Part shown: in pieces, positions 22,181-34,182 of the stretch | Numbering within the stretch: the first letter of the stretch is position 1 | How the letters are laid out: the number at the start of each line of letters is the position of its first letter | Origin: Larix kaempferi | Taxonomy: Eukaryota > Streptophyta > Pinopsida > Pinales > Pinaceae | DNA: 64,000 bases | Direction: 5' to 3' | Assembly: GCA_027924585.1 (NCBI GenBank) | Contig: BSBM01001138.1 | Span: 7,178,001-7,242,000 of the forward strand | Program-made: the position numbers and the translations under genes | Notes under the pieces: generated by a model | Told to the model about the DNA's origin: nothing | The model's input: the letters and a program-made list of their open reading frames with translations, nothing else | Database searches by the model: none

Positions 22181-22737
22181 TTCCCCCGGGGAACAAGGAT
22201 TTTAATCCTCCATTCTAATCTAGATCAACGAAAAAAAATGAATTAAACCATCCATTTCTTAATCCACAATGGAACTTCCTTCAATAATCTACCCCCAGCT
22301 CCCATTTTAAGCTCTTCTTCAACTTTAGACATTGATTGATTAATTTCAGCTATGAATTCCACAATGTAACCAGTAGAGGTGCTTTCTACCTAGAAATCAA
22401 CGACTTTGGTTAGAGGAAATTATAAATGATTCAACTGTATCATATCCCCTCGAGTCCATATAATGATCCTCCTCTTTCTATGGCGATATTTAGGAGATTT
22501 TGCTAGTCTTCGTAACATTTATGCTAGTGCTATAGGAAATTCAATCCACAAAATTTTGTATTGATCTAGCAACAGTCCTCCATAGAGAATGTACTATCTT
22601 AGTCTTAATGCTACCCATCCTCATAATTCAGCTTCTTGTGTTATGAAATCTTCAAACTTCTTCTCCCACCATAGTTGAATTTGGCTCATCATAACCTATG
22701 TATTCATGCAACTAACGGTCTCCTGTTAAAAACCAGG

Positions 22738-22755
22738 TCCTGGCAACAGAACCAT
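22738..22755 (-). promoter_or_regulatory. Primer-binding site of the four-knuckle gag element
   Basis: Minus strand reads TGGTTCTGTTGCCAGGA just after the LTR end GTGCTAACA. It keeps the TGG...GTTGCC core of tRNA-Asp-type sites (inference). Confidence 0.5.
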
Positions 22756-22756
22756 T

Positions 22757-23560
22757 TGTTAGCACAAAATTAGGGACTGGGTTCTTGCGCAGGGGCCAAT
22801 AAAAGGGCACTAATGTAGCCTAGTGTGTTTGCATTCTCAATCCCCCGAAGGAGAAGGTCTCAATCGAAGCATAGCCAAGACCAATGTGTGATAAGGAGGG
22901 TTAATTGTAAGGATAGGTCTGAAAGGGTTGATGTTCATCATGTCGGAACAATATACATCTCTATACTATTGCAATAGAGTTATATTAATTATAACATACA
23001 TATGCGAAGGAGAAACATGAGATTCTATTCATTAGACAATAAACATAAGACAACTCAACCATAGAAAGAAAATTAATGAAGGCCAAAATTCCTTCATTTA
23101 TATTACTGATAACTTATGTTACATATCACATTCATCGCTTTGCGGTCTTACATCATCCATGGAATTACCTGTCCCGGTATCACGGAGAACAAAGAACCCA
23201 TATCCCAATTACATTACACAAAGACCCAAATACATAATTTTAAGCATCCTTGTTACTCTTCTATAGCTCAGTATCTGATTTTCCTCTATCTTCTCTTCGA
23301 TAACTGTGTCAGTCTTTTGCTTCTTCCTTCGTTACTCTCCTCTCCTACTTGCCTCATACTTCTTTATATAGTCACGGGGGAAGGTCCAAAGCCATTTGCA
23401 GCTATAGGGGATTCCATAACTCCCACTCCTTTACCATATGCTTCCTTCAACCTTTTAGGGTCCTCTCCAAAATCGGAGGATCCAGCATTAACCATTTTTA
23501 CCCAAAGTTCTTTAATAATAGTTGTGTATCACTTTAATTAATTATTGGATTAGTTGTCCT
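22757..23560 (-). repeat. 5' LTR of the four-knuckle gag element (upper edge unresolved)
   Basis: The lower edge, TGTTAGCAC on the plus strand, is supported by the adjacent PBS. A TATATAAA-type box on the minus strand lies at 23364-23372. No matching CTAACA is found near 23400-23575, so the upper end is open or truncated. Confidence 0.45.
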
Positions 23561-23570
23561 AAGTGAGATT

Positions 23571-23575
23571 AAAAA
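23571..23575. repeat. Target-site duplication of the copia element (left), AAAAA
   Basis: AAAAA before the 5' LTR; the same five bases follow the 3' LTR at 28581-28585. Low complexity lowers its weight, but the position is exact on both sides. Confidence 0.7.
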
Positions 23576-24073
23576 TGTTGGTCGTGGAGCCAGATATTCC
23601 AGTCTCATAGATGATATTATCTTAGCTATGCACCCTAGAGGATTGTACACTCGTGCCCCAACCTTGGGGCTTCGGGGGCAATGCCCCCGAGAAAAAATTT
23701 TGGGGCTGTTTTCGCCAACAGTTTTCGGGCCCATAGTTTTGGGTATCCCGTGGTATTTTCCCATTGTATTTCCCTTATAAAAGAAAGACTTTGTAATATG
23801 GCTAGGATTGATGTATTAGGTTTTATGCATTGTAAAGATCTCTGAGATCAGGAGAGAGACTGTGAGACAGTGAAGAGGAAGTGCGGCGGTTGTGCTGTAG
23901 GTTGTATCCCTTCACTTTGCTAGACGGAATAATAATAAGGACTGGCAACTTCAGTGTGGACGTAGCCCAAGTTGGGTGAACCATGATATATCTGTGTCTC
24001 TCTTGTAATGTGTATGTGATTATATTTGCATTTTTGTTTATTGTTATTGCTCTGCGATCCTGTTTTTCTATCA
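23576..24073 (+). repeat. 5' LTR of the copia element
   Basis: 498 bp, TGTTGG...TATCA. TATAAAAG at 23776-23783 is the likely promoter. It has two GC-rich hairpins: GCCCCAA/TTGGGGC (23655-23670) and TCGGGGGC/GCCCCCGA (23672-23690). The 3' LTR lacks most of this segment. Confidence 0.95.
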
Positions 24074-24075
24074 AT

Positions 24076-24087
24076 TGGTATCAGAGC
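24076..24087 (+). promoter_or_regulatory. Primer-binding site of the copia element
   Basis: TGGTATCAGAGC, an exact match to the complement of the initiator-methionine tRNA 3' end used by most plant copia elements, two bases after the LTR. Confidence 0.95.
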
Positions 24088-24148
24088 CAAAGGTCTATTT
24101 GGAAAATAAACCCGCAGGAAGCTAGGGTTTCTGGTTTGAGTGGGAGCA

Positions 24149-27100
24149 ATGGCAGAAGAAGAAAAGTTTAAGGTCGAGAATTTTAATGGCCAAAACTTCC
24201 AGTTATGGAAGATGCAAATGGAGGACTATCTGTACCAAAAGGATCTATTCCCACCATTGGGAGGGAAAGCAAAGCAGCCGACGGCCATGAAGGACGAAGA
24301 ATGGGAGGTTCTTGATAGAAAGGCTTTGGGAACAATACGGCTGAGCCTGGCTTCGTCGGTGGCTTTCAATATCTCAAAAGAAACGACAACGGAGGGTTTG
24401 ATGAGCACACTGGGTAAGCTGTATGAAAAACCCTCGGCCTCCAACAAGGTATTTCTAATGAAGCGTTTATTTAATATGAAGATGTCTGAAGGTGGATCTA
24501 TTACTGATCATTTAAATGAGTTTAATACGGTTACAAATCAACTAAGTTCTATAAGTGTGAACTTTGATGATGAGGTTAGGGCTCTTTTAATTTTGTGTTC
24601 ATTGCCAGAAAGCTAGAATAGCTTGGTCATGGCTGTAAGTAACTCTGTCTCTGGTTCAAACACCTTGAAATTTGATGATGTTATTGGTGTTATTCTTAGC
24701 GAGGAAATGCGAAGAAAAAGCACAGGTGAGACATCAGGTAATGCGTTGACCATGGAGAGCAGGGGAAGACAAAAGGAGAGAGGAAATAGCCAAGGTAATC
24801 GTGGGAAGTCTAAAACGGGAAGATCCAAGTCCAGACTGGGAAAAATAGAGTGCTGGAACTGTGGAAAGAAAGGACATCTAAAGAAAGACTGCGGATCTCT
24901 AAAGAAGAAAGGAGATGCACAGCAGAAAACTACCCAGGAAGCAAATGTAGCAGTTGATGTGTTACAAGATGCTTTAATTCTTGCATTAGATAATACTAGT
25001 GATTATTGGGTAGTAGATTTAGGGGCTTCATGTCATGCTACACCCCATAGGAAATAATTTCATGATTATGTTCCAGGCAATTTTGGACATGTTTTATTGG
25101 GTGATGATGAGCCATGTAAAATTGTTGGAATGGGTAAGGTATGGATAAAAGTTAAGAATGGAACTGACTGGCTGTTAAAAGATGTTAGGCATATTCCTGC
25201 TATGAAAATAAATCTGATATCAACAGGGCAGTTGGGAGATGGCAGCTGTCTATCTACATTTGGAGAAAAGTGGTGGAAGATCACTAAAGGATCAATGGTG
25301 ATAACAAAAGGAGACAGAGTAGGTACATTGTATTTATGTCCTCATAATACTGACCATTCTATCTCTTTAGATTCCACAGGAACATATATAGCATTGTGGC
25401 ATCATAGGCTTGGCCACATGAGTGAGAAGGGAATGCAGATTCTCCACTCAAGGAAGTTTCTGCCAGATTTGAAGCAGGTAAGTTTGGAATTCTATGAGAA
25501 CTGTGTTTATGGAAAACAGAAGAGAGTCAGATTTTTCAGGGTTGGGAAACAGAAGAAGAATGAGAAGTTAGAGCTAGTGTATACAGATGTATGGGGACAG
25601 GCTCAAGTACATTCTCTTGGTGGCTCTCATTATTATGTTACATTTATTGATGATGCAACTAGGAAAACTTGAGTTTATTGCATTAGACATAAATCTGATG
25701 TGTTTGCTACTTTTAAGAAGTGGAAAACTTTGGTTGAGAATGAGACAGGAAAAAGGTTGAAGTGTCTCAGATCTGATAATGGAGGTGAGTACTGCGGCAA
25801 GGAGTTTGATAGTTACTGTTCATACCATGGGATTCGTAGAGAGAAGACAGTCCCAGGAACACCACAAGAAAATGGTGTGTCAAAAAGGATGAACAGAACA
25901 ATCATGCAGCGTGCAAGGTGTATGAGACTACATGCAGGGTTGCCCTTATAGTTTTGGGCAGATGCTGTAAATACTGTTGTTTATTTAATAAACAGAGGAC
26001 CTTCAAGTGCTTTGGATGGTGGTATTCCAGAGGAGGCATGGACAGATAAAAAGGTAAACTACTCATTTCTGAGAACGTTAGGTTGTGAAGCATTTGTCCA
26101 TATTGATAAAGAAAATAGAACAAAGCTTGAAGCTAAATCCAAGAAATGTACTTTTATTGGATATGGGGTTGATGATTTTGGTTATCGTTTATGGGATTAT
26201 GAAAATCACAAAATCATTAGAAGTAGAGATGTCATATTCAATGAAAAGGTCATGTATAAAGATCAGTTGCAGGGAAAGAAACAGGAAAAGGAAAACACAG
26301 AGTACACAGTACTTGATGAAATTACAGAAAATGAAGTTCCAAAGGTGCCAAAAAATCAAGAACATCGGCAAGTGCCTGAAACTCCTGCAACTGCAAGAAG
26401 ATCTACCAGGTTAAGTAGAATCCCTGAACGATACTCTCCTTCAATGTATTATTTGTTGATGACTGATGCTGGTGAACCAGAATGTTATGAAAAAGCAATG
26501 CAGGTGGAAACTAGAAAGAAGTGGCAGCAATGCATGAATGAGGAGATGGACTCATTGGTAGGAAACCAGACTTGGGATTTGGTTCAGTTGCCTATTGGTA
26601 AAAGAGCATTGCAGAACAAATGGATTTACAGGTTGAAGGAAGAAGAAGGAGGTAAGAAGCAGTACAAGGCCAGACTTGTTGTAAAGGGGTTTGCACAGAA
26701 GAAAGGTATAGATTTTGATGAAATATTTTCTCATGTTGTTAAGATGACTTCAATTAGGACTATCTTAAGTCTAGTGGCGGTAGAAGATTTGCATCTTGAA
26801 CAGTTAGATGTAAAAACAGCCTTTCTCCATGGGGATTTGGAGGAAGAGATATATATGCATCAGCCACAAGGGTATGAGGTCAAAGGTAAGGAGAACTTGG
26901 TATGCAGGTTGAAAAAGAGTTTGTATGGCTTGAAGCAAGCTCCAAGGCAGTGGTATCTAAAATTTGACAGGTTTATGACAGAACAAGGTTATAGTAGATG
27001 TCATTCTGACCACTGTGTTTATTTCAAGAAGCTAGACAATGAAAGATATATTATCTTGTTATTGTATGTGGATGACATGCTTGTTGCAGGGTCTAACATG

Positions 27101-28027
27101 CAGGATATAAATGTACTCAAAAGGAAGCTAGCTAATTCATTTGAGATGAAGGATTTGGGTGCTGCAAAGCAAATCCTTGGTATGAGAATAACGAGAGACA
27201 GGAAAAATCGCAAATTGACATTGTCTCAGAGTGAGTACATACAAAAGGTGTTGGAGAGGTTCAGAATGCAGAATGCAAAACCAGTAAATACACCTTTGGC
27301 CAGCCATTTCAGTCTAAGTAAGGAAATGTGTCCCAAGACACAAGAAGAGACAGATTACATGTCCAAGATTCCCTATCAATTAGTAGTTGGCAGCTTGATG
27401 TATGCCATGGTGTGCACAAGACCAGATATTGCACAAGCAGTGGGAGTTGTGAGCAGATATATGAACAATCCAGGTAAAGAACATTGGAAGCCAGTACAGT
27501 GGATTCTCAGGTATTTGAGAGGTACTACCACTCAGGCATTATGTTTTGGAGGTTCAGACACTGTTCTACAGGGATATGTTGATGCAGATATGGAAGGTGA
27601 TAAGGATAGCAGGAGGAGCACCACAGGGTATGTGTTTACTGTAGGTGGAACAATACTAAGTTGGATTTCGAGATTGCAAAAGGTTGTTGCACTTTCAACA
27701 ACGGAAGCAGAGTATGTTGTTGTTACAGAGGCTAGTAAAGAGATGATTTGGTTGCAGGGGTTTATGGAGGAAGTGGGTAAGAAGCACAAGGATAGCAGGT
27801 TTTATAGTGATAGCCAGAGTGCCATTCATTTTGCAAAGAACTCAGCATTCCATTCCAGGACTAAACATATACAACTCAAGTACCATTTCATACGCTCTGT
27901 TCTGGAAGATGAACTGTTGAAGCTGGAAAAGATACATACTAGCCAGAATCCTGCAGACATGTTCACAAAGGTAGTGACCAGAGAGAAACTGAGTTCCTGC
28001 TTGGTTTCAGTTGGCCTTCTAGCATGA
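24149..28027 (+). pseudogene. Copia gag-pol polyprotein with four in-frame stops
   Basis: One frame of 1,293 codons from ATG at 24149 to TGA at 28025, no frameshift; stops at 24614, 25055, 25670 and 25949. Gag: FNGQNFQLWKMQMEDYL; zinc knuckle CWNCGKKGHLKKDC (about 24850). Protease: WVVDLGASCHAT (DSGA now DLGA). Integrase: HHRLGHM, but the first zinc Cys is Tyr in EFYENCVYGKQ; core aspartates in YTDVWG and RSDNGGEY; the catalytic glutamate is replaced by lysine in NGVSKRMNRT. RT: LDVKTAFLHGDL and an intact LLYVDDM. RNase H: YVDADMEGD, STTEAEY, YSDSQSA, NPADMFTK, all four acidic residues present. The continuous reading from 26012 to 28027 (671 codons) covers the end of INT, RT and RNH. At least two stops lie where Trp is expected (TGG changed to TAG or TGA). 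Confidence 0.95.
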
Positions 28028-28102
28028 AGGTGAAGAGGAGAAAGTTACCAAGTCCAAGGTCCAGCAAGTACAGCAGCGGTGGAGTTGTTGTGATTAGTCT
28101 CC

Positions 28103-28113
28103 AAGTGTGAGAT
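28103..28113 (+). promoter_or_regulatory. Polypurine tract of the copia element
   Basis: AAGTGTGAGAT before the 3' LTR. Two pyrimidines interrupt the purines, probably decay of an AAGTGGGAGAT-type tract. Confidence 0.6.
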
Positions 28114-28580
28114 TGTTGGTTGTGGAGCCAGATATTCCAGTCTCATAGATGATATTGTCTCAGCCGTGCACCCCAGAGGACTGTACACTCATGCCCCAAA
28201 ATTTTTGGGGCTGTTTTCGCCAACAATTGTTGGGCCCATGGTTTTGGGTATTCCATGGTATTTTCCCATTGTATTTTCCTTATAAAAGAAAGACTTTATA
28301 ATACGGCTAGGATTGATGTATTAGGTTTTATGCATTTTAAAGATCTCTGAGATCAAGAGAGAGACTATGAGACAATGAAGAGGAAGTGCAGCGGTTGTGC
28401 TGCAGGTTGTATCCCTTCACTTTGCTGGACGGAATAATAATAAGGACTGGCAACTTCAGTGTGGACGTAGCCCAAGTTGGGTGAACCACGATATATCTGT
28501 GTCTCTCTTGTAATGTGTATGTGTGATTATATTTGCATTTCTGTTTATTGTTATTGCTCTGCGATCCTGTTTTTCTATCA
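28114..28580 (+). repeat. 3' LTR of the copia element
   Basis: 467 bp; TATAAAAG at 28281-28288. Shorter than the 5' LTR mainly because the double-hairpin segment is collapsed to GCCCCAAAATTTTTGGGGC. Confidence 0.95.
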
Positions 28581-28585
28581 AAAAA

Positions 28586-31151
28586 TGGGAAAGTGGTCAC
28601 TTCTAGGGAAGCCACTTTTAAATCCTTTTTCATGCATATATCTTGTTAGAAAAAAAATTAATCATGGATTTGATTTCCATCATTCGGGGAGTGAGATCAT
28701 CCATGCTATGATATCTTTGGTTTGGGAAACCAAAGGTAGACTAGTTTTTCATAATCTAAAACCAGATCCACCTTGATAAACAACAACCTAGATACCCTGA
28801 TAGATTGGTGCCAAGATATTGGGGAACCTGGCCTGCAGTCTGACATTCTTGGATCCTTGTCATGGATATTTCCTAGTTGGATTGTACCATAGGGCTATAA
28901 GGGTAAGGGGAGAGCATGTGGGACTTCAATGTAGAGAAGGAGGTACCTTCCCTAGAATTGTGCAAGCTGATGGGGAATGAGTGAGGGGTTGGGGTCAGCT
29001 ATGGATTGGATTATCTGCACCACTTGGGTAGAGGATAGGTGATTTTGGGTGAGGAGTGATATGAGATGAGTGTGGTTGTGAATTGAAGAGGAATTGGTGG
29101 AAATTTGTTCCTTTTGGACTAATATCCCTATATTGGGGGTGGTATCTATCAAAGAAATAGAGGGCTTGATAGAGGTCCTACGGATGGGAGGAGCATCCTT
29201 CACTTGTATATTTTTGGAGGAAATTTAAAATATAAGTGTCAAATTTGAATGAATGCCATGAATTAAATTTTGGTTACATGTTTGCTTAATTTACCATTAT
29301 AGAAATGGTGTGTGCATGAATTTAATGGACATGGTATGAATGCATTCATGGTAAAATACTTGCATAATTAGAATGTGTATTGTAATTTAAATGATTGTTG
29401 TATTGTTATACTTCCGTTGTTAAAATTAATCACATAGAACGTCTTTGAATTAAGGTTAGAAACTAGTATCAAGAGCAGAATTTAAACAAGGATTTGAGTA
29501 CCCCATGGTCTCCATAGTGTAAAGAGGCTACCTGGTAAATTACAATTCTTATACAAAATGGGGCCCTCCCTAAGCGACAATGGATCCCCTAGAAATTTAT
29601 TCAGGGTTGAGCTTATGAAGGATTTAACCTATAATCCAATGGAGGGAATTAATGGTAAAGGAATGAATTACACTTAGTGCTCTTATCCTCCCCATCATTT
29701 AAGGATTCAAGTCTTATTTATGTCAAGTGAGCGAGCCATCGAAATCCCTCGTTCTTTTGGATCCCTTATCTTTTCATTTCTCCTCTCATATTTTGTCTTT
29801 ATGGCCTTAAGCTTGTTCTCTTGCAAAGTTTGTGAGATATGTCACGGTTGATGAAAGGTATGGTGATGAAGTGAGCATAATAGTAGGAACTTGTGTGATT
29901 GGAGGTTCTTCTTGGTGATTCATAATGTTGCAAAGAGGTAAGCACTCTGGCAATGAGCCCCCTGTTTGTATTTCCATTAGATTTGAAGAAGGGGGTATTT
30001 TTCTTGTAAGGATTGTGAACGTGAGGCAATATGCTATGAATTATGTTGATCTTTGATGTGTGGTTTTGATTCTAATTGTTTGGGTGACTCCTTTTTTATC
30101 TTGGTGGGTGTCCCCTATTTGTTGAGGTTTGGACTTCATGTTGGTATGGCCAGACCCTCAAACTGGGGAGCAGTTGGGGGGGACATCCTTGGTGAAAATT
30201 GCACGAAAATTGTGACATCAAAAGGATGTTGTGAAGGATTAATTCATAGATGGAAGGTGTGAAGTGATCCATCAATTATATTTCTTCCCACATTTTTCTA
30301 TAGGATGTGACATAGGATGAGCTAGAAAAAAAAGGTGAAGGAACAGGGAGAAAATTTTGATAAACTAGCTTGCAACTCTAAGATGCACTTCTACATAATC
30401 TTGGGATTTACGTATTGATCTAAAAATAAGTTTAGCCATTATTTTGGTTTGAATGTGCTTGAATAAGACATCATTCAAACAACTGTAATGGAAACCATAT
30501 AAGTGTCGAGCACCCAGGAACTTTCTCAGGATGAACAACATATGGAGGAAGCCATAATGGCCATGTTTTATCTTAGCTTTATATATTTAAATGTATTTTA
30601 CCTACATTATTTTGTTAGGAAAATTTATCAAGTAGTATATCTATAGGTACTTTGTGAAGTTAGGGTATTCAATATTATATATGTATGTTGAGGATAAATT
30701 TTGTGTTATTTCTCTATAGAATACAAAAACATTTTTGGGACTGGTACTAGACTATAATATTTTGGCTACTATTCCTCAATCCATTTATTATAAAAAATTA
30801 CACCCATTCTGGTTTTAAAAAAAATTATTCATATTGAGCATCCACCGAGACTATTCCTAAAATGTAAGTGGTTACTCTAGCTAAGTCCTAGTTCTAGCAA
30901 CTTCTAGGGTAGGGGATAGGTACATTTTTTAAGAATGCACTATTTTTTAGAGTTTATCGATCAAAAAGTAAACCCTATCTACTTCTAGTCTCCCTAACCT
31001 TGAGAATTCTTTCTTTGTAGTATATTATACAGAGACTAAACCCAAACTTTAGCCATTTTACTTCAAGAAATCAAAATGCCACTTTTACCTTACCTACTGA
31101 AGTATTTTCATTTGTTATCAAGATTAAATCTTCTTACCTATTGTAGAAAAT
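28586..31151. other. No recognisable gene
   Basis: AT-rich, only short frames. The minus frame 28952-29203 is rich in Ser, Ile and His and has no known motif. A PBS-like TAGTATCAAGAGC near 29465 loosely resembles the initiator-Met site, but no LTR can be defined before it, so nothing is called. Confidence 0.5.
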
Positions 31152-31532
31152 ATGATGGAATATATTAATTTTATTGAAGGAAAAGCCTGGAAATATAGCC
31201 CATATCATATTATTTCTAACTTAAGGGTTGTAGTCAATTCAACCCCTTATCTTCATCATGCATATTTACAAATAGAAAGATTGGAAAACAAAGAAAGTTG
31301 GGCAGAAATAGAGGATATTTTGCAAGGACAACATATGCAATTAGACAAAAAAAAATTAAGACTAGTCAACCAAGGAAATGAAACCCTTGAGGTCATATAT
31401 ATTGACTTTGATCAACCTTCAAATCAGGTGGACATAGTTGAAAAATCCATTTCTATAATGGAAGTGAATCCAAAAAAAGAAGCATCAATGGGAGATATGG
31501 AGTACATAATCGATAAACCTCTTAAGCAATAA
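31152..31532 (+). CDS. Hypothetical protein, 126 aa, probably a decayed element ORF
   Basis: ATG at 31152, open to TAA at 31530. Charged and Leu/Ile-rich, with the segment QIERLENKESWAEIEDIL. No family recognised. Downstream plus-strand frames at 31929-32171 and 32555-32782 share this charged, coiled-coil-like character, suggesting pieces of one former longer protein. Part of that downstream region recurs at 45.7 kb, so it is more likely mobile than host. Confidence 0.35.
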   Translation: MMEYINFIEGKAWKYSPYHIISNLRVVVNSTPYLHHAYLQIERLENKESWAEIEDILQGQHMQLDKKKLRLVNQGNETLEVIYIDFDQPSNQVDIVEKSISIMEVNPKKEASMGDMEYIIDKPLKQ

Positions 31533-31928
31533 ATGATGAAGAAGAGAACATGAATATAGGAATATGAAGTGAGCCTATTGGGAGTTATTCAAGTCATTTT
31601 GTTTAGAAAAGGGTCATATTAGAGGAGGGAGAAATTATTGATAAAGATCCTAAAATATAGATGTATGAAATCTATTTGTTATATATTATTCATATTCCAA
31701 CAACTCTTACTCCAAACGAGGTGGAAAATGATATTGTGAATAAAGATTAACTATTTAAAATCACATATGAGGAAAATGAAAATAGTAGATTCAGATAATT
31801 TTGCTAAAATGGATTCAGTTAAAAAGAAGTCGATCCAATCAAAGAGATAACTATATCCTTGAGTATACAAAGGATCAACAAATCCTAGACTATTAAACTC
31901 ATTAAATTATGATAAGGGTATAGTTGAC

Positions 31929-32782
31929 ATGGTCGTTATACAGCCAAAGGTGCATAATTCTAATATTGAAATCAAATCCCATGGATATGATACTATTAGG
32001 ATCAAATTTGACTTAAATGAAATGCATGTGATTGATAAGATAGAATGGCATAAACATACAAGTGACATAGTGTCAAGAGATTTAATTCAAGCGAAATTCA
32101 ATGTCAAAAATATGAAAGGAATGGTCACCAAGTTGGAAAATCAATTCAAGAATAAAAAAGATTATAAATAAAGCTAGACTTTTAAATTTTCATGATCTTG
32201 TGCAAAAGGTGATTAGTCCTAGGGCAAATCCAAGTAATGAATATGATGTAAAATCCTTAGTTAAAGATAAACATTTACAAATCTATCTACTTATATCAAA
32301 AAGTTGAATATATCAAATGTTGAGTATATTCAAACCAATGAATTAGTGGAGCCTCGGAAAGAAAACAAGTAGTTAATGGGTGAAATTTCTAAGTTTCAAG
32401 ACCAAAATCTCAAATTGGGTCATATAATTGACAAAATGAAAGAAGAGAAGGAAGCAATAGTGTCAAGCATTCAAATTTAGAAATTGTATACTCCAGTAGT
32501 AGAGATCACAAAAGGAAATGTTTCAAAAGGTCCAAGTGTAGAGAAAGAACCACGTTGAAGAATAAAATTACTAAGATTTCTAAAAAGATCATGAAAGTGG
32601 AAGAAAGTCTTAAATCACATTATGAGTCAAGTGACATAGTGTTAAGATATTTAATCCAAGATATAGTCAATGCCAAAAAGATGAAAGGAATGGTCACCAA
32701 GTTGGAAAAGCAATTAAAGGAAGAAAAGATTGTAAATCAAGCTAGGTGTGTATATTCACGATCTTGTACAAAAGGTGATTAA
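31929..32782 (+). pseudogene. Coiled-coil-like ORF pieces of unknown element
   Basis: Two frames (31929-32171 and 32555-32782) each contain MKGMVTKLE followed by a basic/acidic helix-like tail. They are translations of an internal direct duplication (see the repeat at 32061-32890). High Lys/Glu with spaced Leu/Ile suggests coiled coil. Stops at about 32170, 32310 and 32370 break the reading. Function unknown; a capsid- or virion-associated structural protein of a retroelement is one possibility but is not shown. Confidence 0.4.
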
Positions 32783-32890
32783 ACCTAGGACAGATCCAGA
32801 CAATGAAGATGTCATAAAATCCTCAGTTAAAGAGAAATATTTAGAAATCCAGTTTCTTAGATCAAATTTTAAGATATCAAAGATATTTGG
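32061..32890 (+). repeat. Direct duplication of about 265 bp within the unknown element
   Basis: 32061-32325 and 32630-32890 align over their length. Exact stretches include AATGGTCACCAAGTTGGAAA and AGTGACATAGTGT, with shared text through GATCTTGT and AAGGTGATTA. Confidence 0.8.
32290..32470 (+). repeat. Dispersed repeat, copy a (partner at 45705-45860)
   Basis: Shares GTATATTCAAACCAA / CATATTCAAACCAA, GAAATTTCTAAGTTTCAAGA and CTCAAATTGGGTCA / TTCAAATTGGGTCA with the 45.7-kb copy, same orientation. Confidence 0.8.
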
Positions 32891-33429
32891 TTAACATATA
32901 GTATTTCTATGGGATTTGTGGTTCGCGTTCTTCATACGCTAGGGTAATTCTCGATGCTTCTTCTATGAAAATCAAATGGTAGGGTTTCTGGAGTTTTCTA
33001 TTCAATTTTCTCTTCCAAGATGACACCTATGCCATGTCTTGATGGAGGAAGAGGATCTATATTTCATGGATTCCAGTACCATCCACATATTTCAATCAGA
33101 TGAATAATTTAAGGAGGCCAGGAATAAGGCCTGAAAGTCTGAGGTGTATGTACCCAAGCCTTACTACGACAATATGGAATTAAATGTTTTTAACTCAGAA
33201 CCGTCTAGAGGATCAGGCCGTATCTCGGTAATATATATTTCCAAGCAGTATTATTTTACCTTGTCTATTTGAACTCACTATCCATATGCCAAGGTAGGTA
33301 CCCATGTGTCTATCCCGGTAAATCCCAAAATTACACAAACATTGGTGTGCAGTTTTTGTCTATTGATATCGGTTTTAGTTGTTGAAGTTTCTTTGCAAGT
33401 AAGGTCAAGTGCATTAAACCTATAAGGGA

Positions 33430-34182
33430 TAAGGTGAAGTTAGTGGTTGGACACAATATTGGAGTGGAGGATTTCTAATATCTATTGGAGGTGTCTCTAG
33501 TTGGTTGTTTCTATGGAAAATTGGTCATGTTGTCGTCCGTGCAAAATTGGCTGGAAGAGAATTGGAAACCATTACTAGGTTATGTGTCGAATTTTCATGT
33601 ATTAAAGTGGGGATGGATGAGCTTTATTCTTAGAAAATAATATGACACAAAGAAATGCTAAAAGTCAACTGGTCTTGGGGTCCTTCAGGCCTTGTGATTT
33701 AGAGATGGAGGGTAAATTTTGATCTGCGACAAGAGCCTGTGTCTATTCATCACTTGTAAGCTATATTTTTGGGGCTACCTATGCCTTTCTAGAGCCATGA
33801 TATTCTGGAAAAAATAGGTAACAAAGTTGGTATGTTCGTCAAGTTGGAAGAAGACTAGTCATTAAATTTGGGCCGAAGGTGGGCACAAATTACAATAGAA
33901 GTGGAACTAAGAGACGACCTACTAGAAGAGATAGACCTAGAGCTTTCAAATTTAATGTCGTCCCAAAAAAATTATTATTGGAAGTTCTCATTCAGGTGTT
34001 TTTCATGCCATGAGGTAGATCATATTCTTAATCAATGTAAAAATAGATCAGGCCTACATCCCAAAAATAAAAAAGTTTGGAAGAAAAAGGAAGAAGTTGT
34101 ATGGTCTTTGGAATCCGAGGACCAGAGTTCTGTCATGAAAACCTTGACCAAATCGACAGAGAGGAATGTGGCAACAAAATAA
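33430..34182 (+). pseudogene. LINE C ORF1
   Basis: Translation in changing frames gives VVGCFYGKLVMLSSVQNWL and ENWKPLLGYV, the N-terminal domain of plant LINE ORF1 (DUF4283-like, by memory), then GNKVGMFVKLEEDY. The open part 33868-34182 holds CFSCHEVDHILNQC, a CX2CX4HX4C zinc knuckle. RNA-coating protein of the LINE; interrupted by stops near 33640 and 33700. Confidence 0.7.

Larger units (their letters stand above)
20038..23560 (-). mobile_element. Gypsy-type element with four-knuckle gag, 5' part only
   Basis: Minus strand reads, from high to low coordinates, a putative 5' LTR (22757 to about 23560), PBS, leader and gag to about 20080; pol is missing. Low-coordinate sequence (19758-20037) is tandem repeat with no pol. 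The upper boundary may be cut by the copia element at 23576. Confidence 0.6.
23576..28580 (+). mobile_element. Structurally complete Ty1/copia retrotransposon (Tork/Tnt1-like)
   Basis: 5005 bp: LTR, tRNA-iMet PBS, a single-frame gag-PR-INT-RT-RNH polyprotein, purine tract, LTR, AAAAA duplication. INT before RT is diagnostic of copia. Overall similarity of gag, INT and RT to the tobacco Tnt1/Tork group is recognised by eye. Four in-frame stops make it non-autonomous. By hand, the LTRs differ at about 26 aligned positions, nearly all transitions, plus one deletion of about 33 bp. This is the youngest-looking coding element in the window. Confidence 0.95.

Noticed and set aside
29455-29480. PBS-like TAGTATCAAGAGC
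   Set aside because: Resembles the initiator-Met PBS with mismatches, but no LTR end, partner LTR or coding element could be placed around it.
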